From an uncultured Prosthecobacter sp. (lineage in GTDB: Bacteria > Verrucomicrobiota > Verrucomicrobiia > Verrucomicrobiales > Verrucomicrobiaceae), in the NCBI GenBank assembly GCA_947523045.1, contig CANNUR010000154.1:1-7137 (forward strand): a stretch of DNA of 7,137 nucleotides, read 5' to 3'. Shown piece by piece: positions 6,238 to 7,137 of the stretch (its first letter is position 1; each line of letters starts with the position of its first letter). Under the pieces are notes generated by a model. That model saw only the letters and a program-made list of their open reading frames with translations, made no database searches and was not told where the DNA came from. Position numbers and translations under genes: made by a program.

Positions 6238-7137
6238 ATGCCCAGAAACCCTCTCGCCCACCTCCTGAATGCCTTGCCCGCGCTGTGCCTGTGCGCCCTC
6301 GCGGGCTGCTCCCAGGGCTTCTACAAGCGCTCGGCCGACCGCGAGGTCTTTGGCATTCTCGGCAAGAAATCCGCGGCAGTCCCGGGCGCCGATGACACCC
6401 TGCTCAACATCACCCCGCCGCCACCGGTCAAGCTCGACAGCCTGCTCAAAAGCCGCGAGGGCAGCGACTTCCTCGGCGAGCGCGCCTTCATTGAAAAGGA
6501 CGCGCGCGTGCTCTCCCTCGCCGACGCTCTCGACTTCGCCGTGCACCGCAACCGCGCCTACCTGGCGCGCAAGGAACTCGTCTACCTCAGTGCCCTCGGC
6601 TTGACCCTCACCCGCCAGCAGTTTGCCCCCGTGGCCGATGGTGGTGGTGGTGTCTTCTACACCGAGCAGCAGGTGCAGAACCGCACGAGCCAGCTTGTCA
6701 ACACCTCCACGCTCACCACGGACGGCTCGGTCGGGCTCGACTACCTCATGCGCACCGGCGCCCGCCTGGCGATGGACCTGAGCACGGATTTCACCCGATT
6801 CTTCACGGGCGACAACCGGCGGCTCAGCGACTCGCGTGCCGCCGCCACCCTCTCGCAGCCGCTGTTGCGTGGCGCCGGCGTGCTTGCGGCCTCCGAGCCC
6901 CTGCGCCAGGACGAGCGTGACGTCCTCTACGCGATTCGCGATTTCACCCAGTATCGCAAGGAGTTCGCGGTCGACATCACCCGTCAGTACCTGCGCGTGC
7001 TGCAGGCGCGCGAGGCTGCCCGCAACCGCGACACCGCGTACCGTGCCGCCGTGCTCTCGCTCGAGCGCGAGCGCGCCCTCGCCGCCGCCAACCTGCGCTC
7101 GCAGTCCAGCCTCAAGCAGATCGAGCAGGGCCTGCTC
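6238..7137 (+). CDS. TolC/OprM-like outer-membrane efflux lipoprotein (3' partial)
   Basis: The frame is open to the window end and gives 300 residues. The ATG at 6238 is the only standard start after an in-frame TGA at 6190. The N-terminus is a lipoprotein signal: hydrophobic LCLCALAGC with the lipobox LAGC (21-24), Cys24 as the lipidation site and Ser25 after it, consistent with outer-membrane sorting. The following FYKRSADREVFGIL is typical, from memory, of outer-membrane efflux proteins in planctomycetes and verrucomicrobia. SLADALDFAVHRNRAYLARKE (about 93-113) is the usual start of the TolC-type repeat. Next come a strand-rich segment (about 137-190), SQPLLRGAG (206-214), and long helical stretches (about 223-260 and 265-298) that match the periplasmic coiled coil. 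Full proteins are usually about 450-550 residues, so about half is visible. In this family the product forms the outer-membrane duct of RND, ABC or MFS pumps; partner genes would lie downstream. Confidence 0.9.
   Translation, partial: MPRNPLAHLLNALPALCLCALAGCSQGFYKRSADREVFGILGKKSAAVPGADDTLLNITPPPPVKLDSLLKSREGSDFLGERAFIEKDARVLSLADALDFAVHRNRAYLARKELVYLSALGLTLTRQQFAPVADGGGGVFYTEQQVQNRTSQLVNTSTLTTDGSVGLDYLMRTGARLAMDLSTDFTRFFTGDNRRLSDSRAAATLSQPLLRGAGVLAASEPLRQDERDVLYAIRDFTQYRKEFAVDITRQYLRVLQAREAARNRDTAYRAAVLSLERERALAAANLRSQSSLKQIEQGLL

Noticed and set aside
6640..6651. (GGT)4 run encoding four glycines in the efflux lipoprotein
   Set aside because: It is too short to call a phase-variable repeat, and triplet changes would not shift the frame.

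Overview
The window is GC-rich, densely coding DNA, most likely from a member of the Verrucomicrobiota close to Opitutaceae. Three protein families point there: an autotransporter-associated beta-strand-repeat protein with a PEP-CTERM tail, a Tat-exported DUF1501 protein of the planctomycete/verrucomicrobial type, and an ECF-type sigma factor with a matching N-terminal region. This placement rests on family content read by eye, not on a database search.

Layout. On the plus strand, 2-1747 is the 3' part of a large beta-strand-repeat surface protein ending in a PEP-CTERM sorting signal. It is followed 28 bases later by a DUF1501 protein (1776-3209). Convergent to these is a tight minus-strand operon read from 6082 down to 3217: an ECF sigma factor, a small exported protein of unknown function (ATGA overlap with the sigma gene), and an AMP-forming acyl/aryl acid ligase (5-base gap). 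The two transcription units meet tail to tail at about 3210, where one short stem-loop contains both stop codons. Divergent from the sigma gene, across a 155-base intergenic region, lies the 5' part of a TolC/OprM-like outer-membrane lipoprotein (6238-7137), cut by the window end.

Function. Most products act outside the cytoplasm: an exosortase substrate, a Tat substrate, a Sec substrate and an outer-membrane channel. The sigma factor and the ligase are the cytoplasmic exceptions. The least explained element is the sigma factor - exported protein - ligase operon. Its promoter region carries nested inverted repeats overlapping a plausible sigma70-type promoter that would give a nearly leaderless sigma-factor transcript. 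No mobile element, CRISPR array, tRNA or rRNA was seen. No stretch longer than 300 bases lacks a gene.
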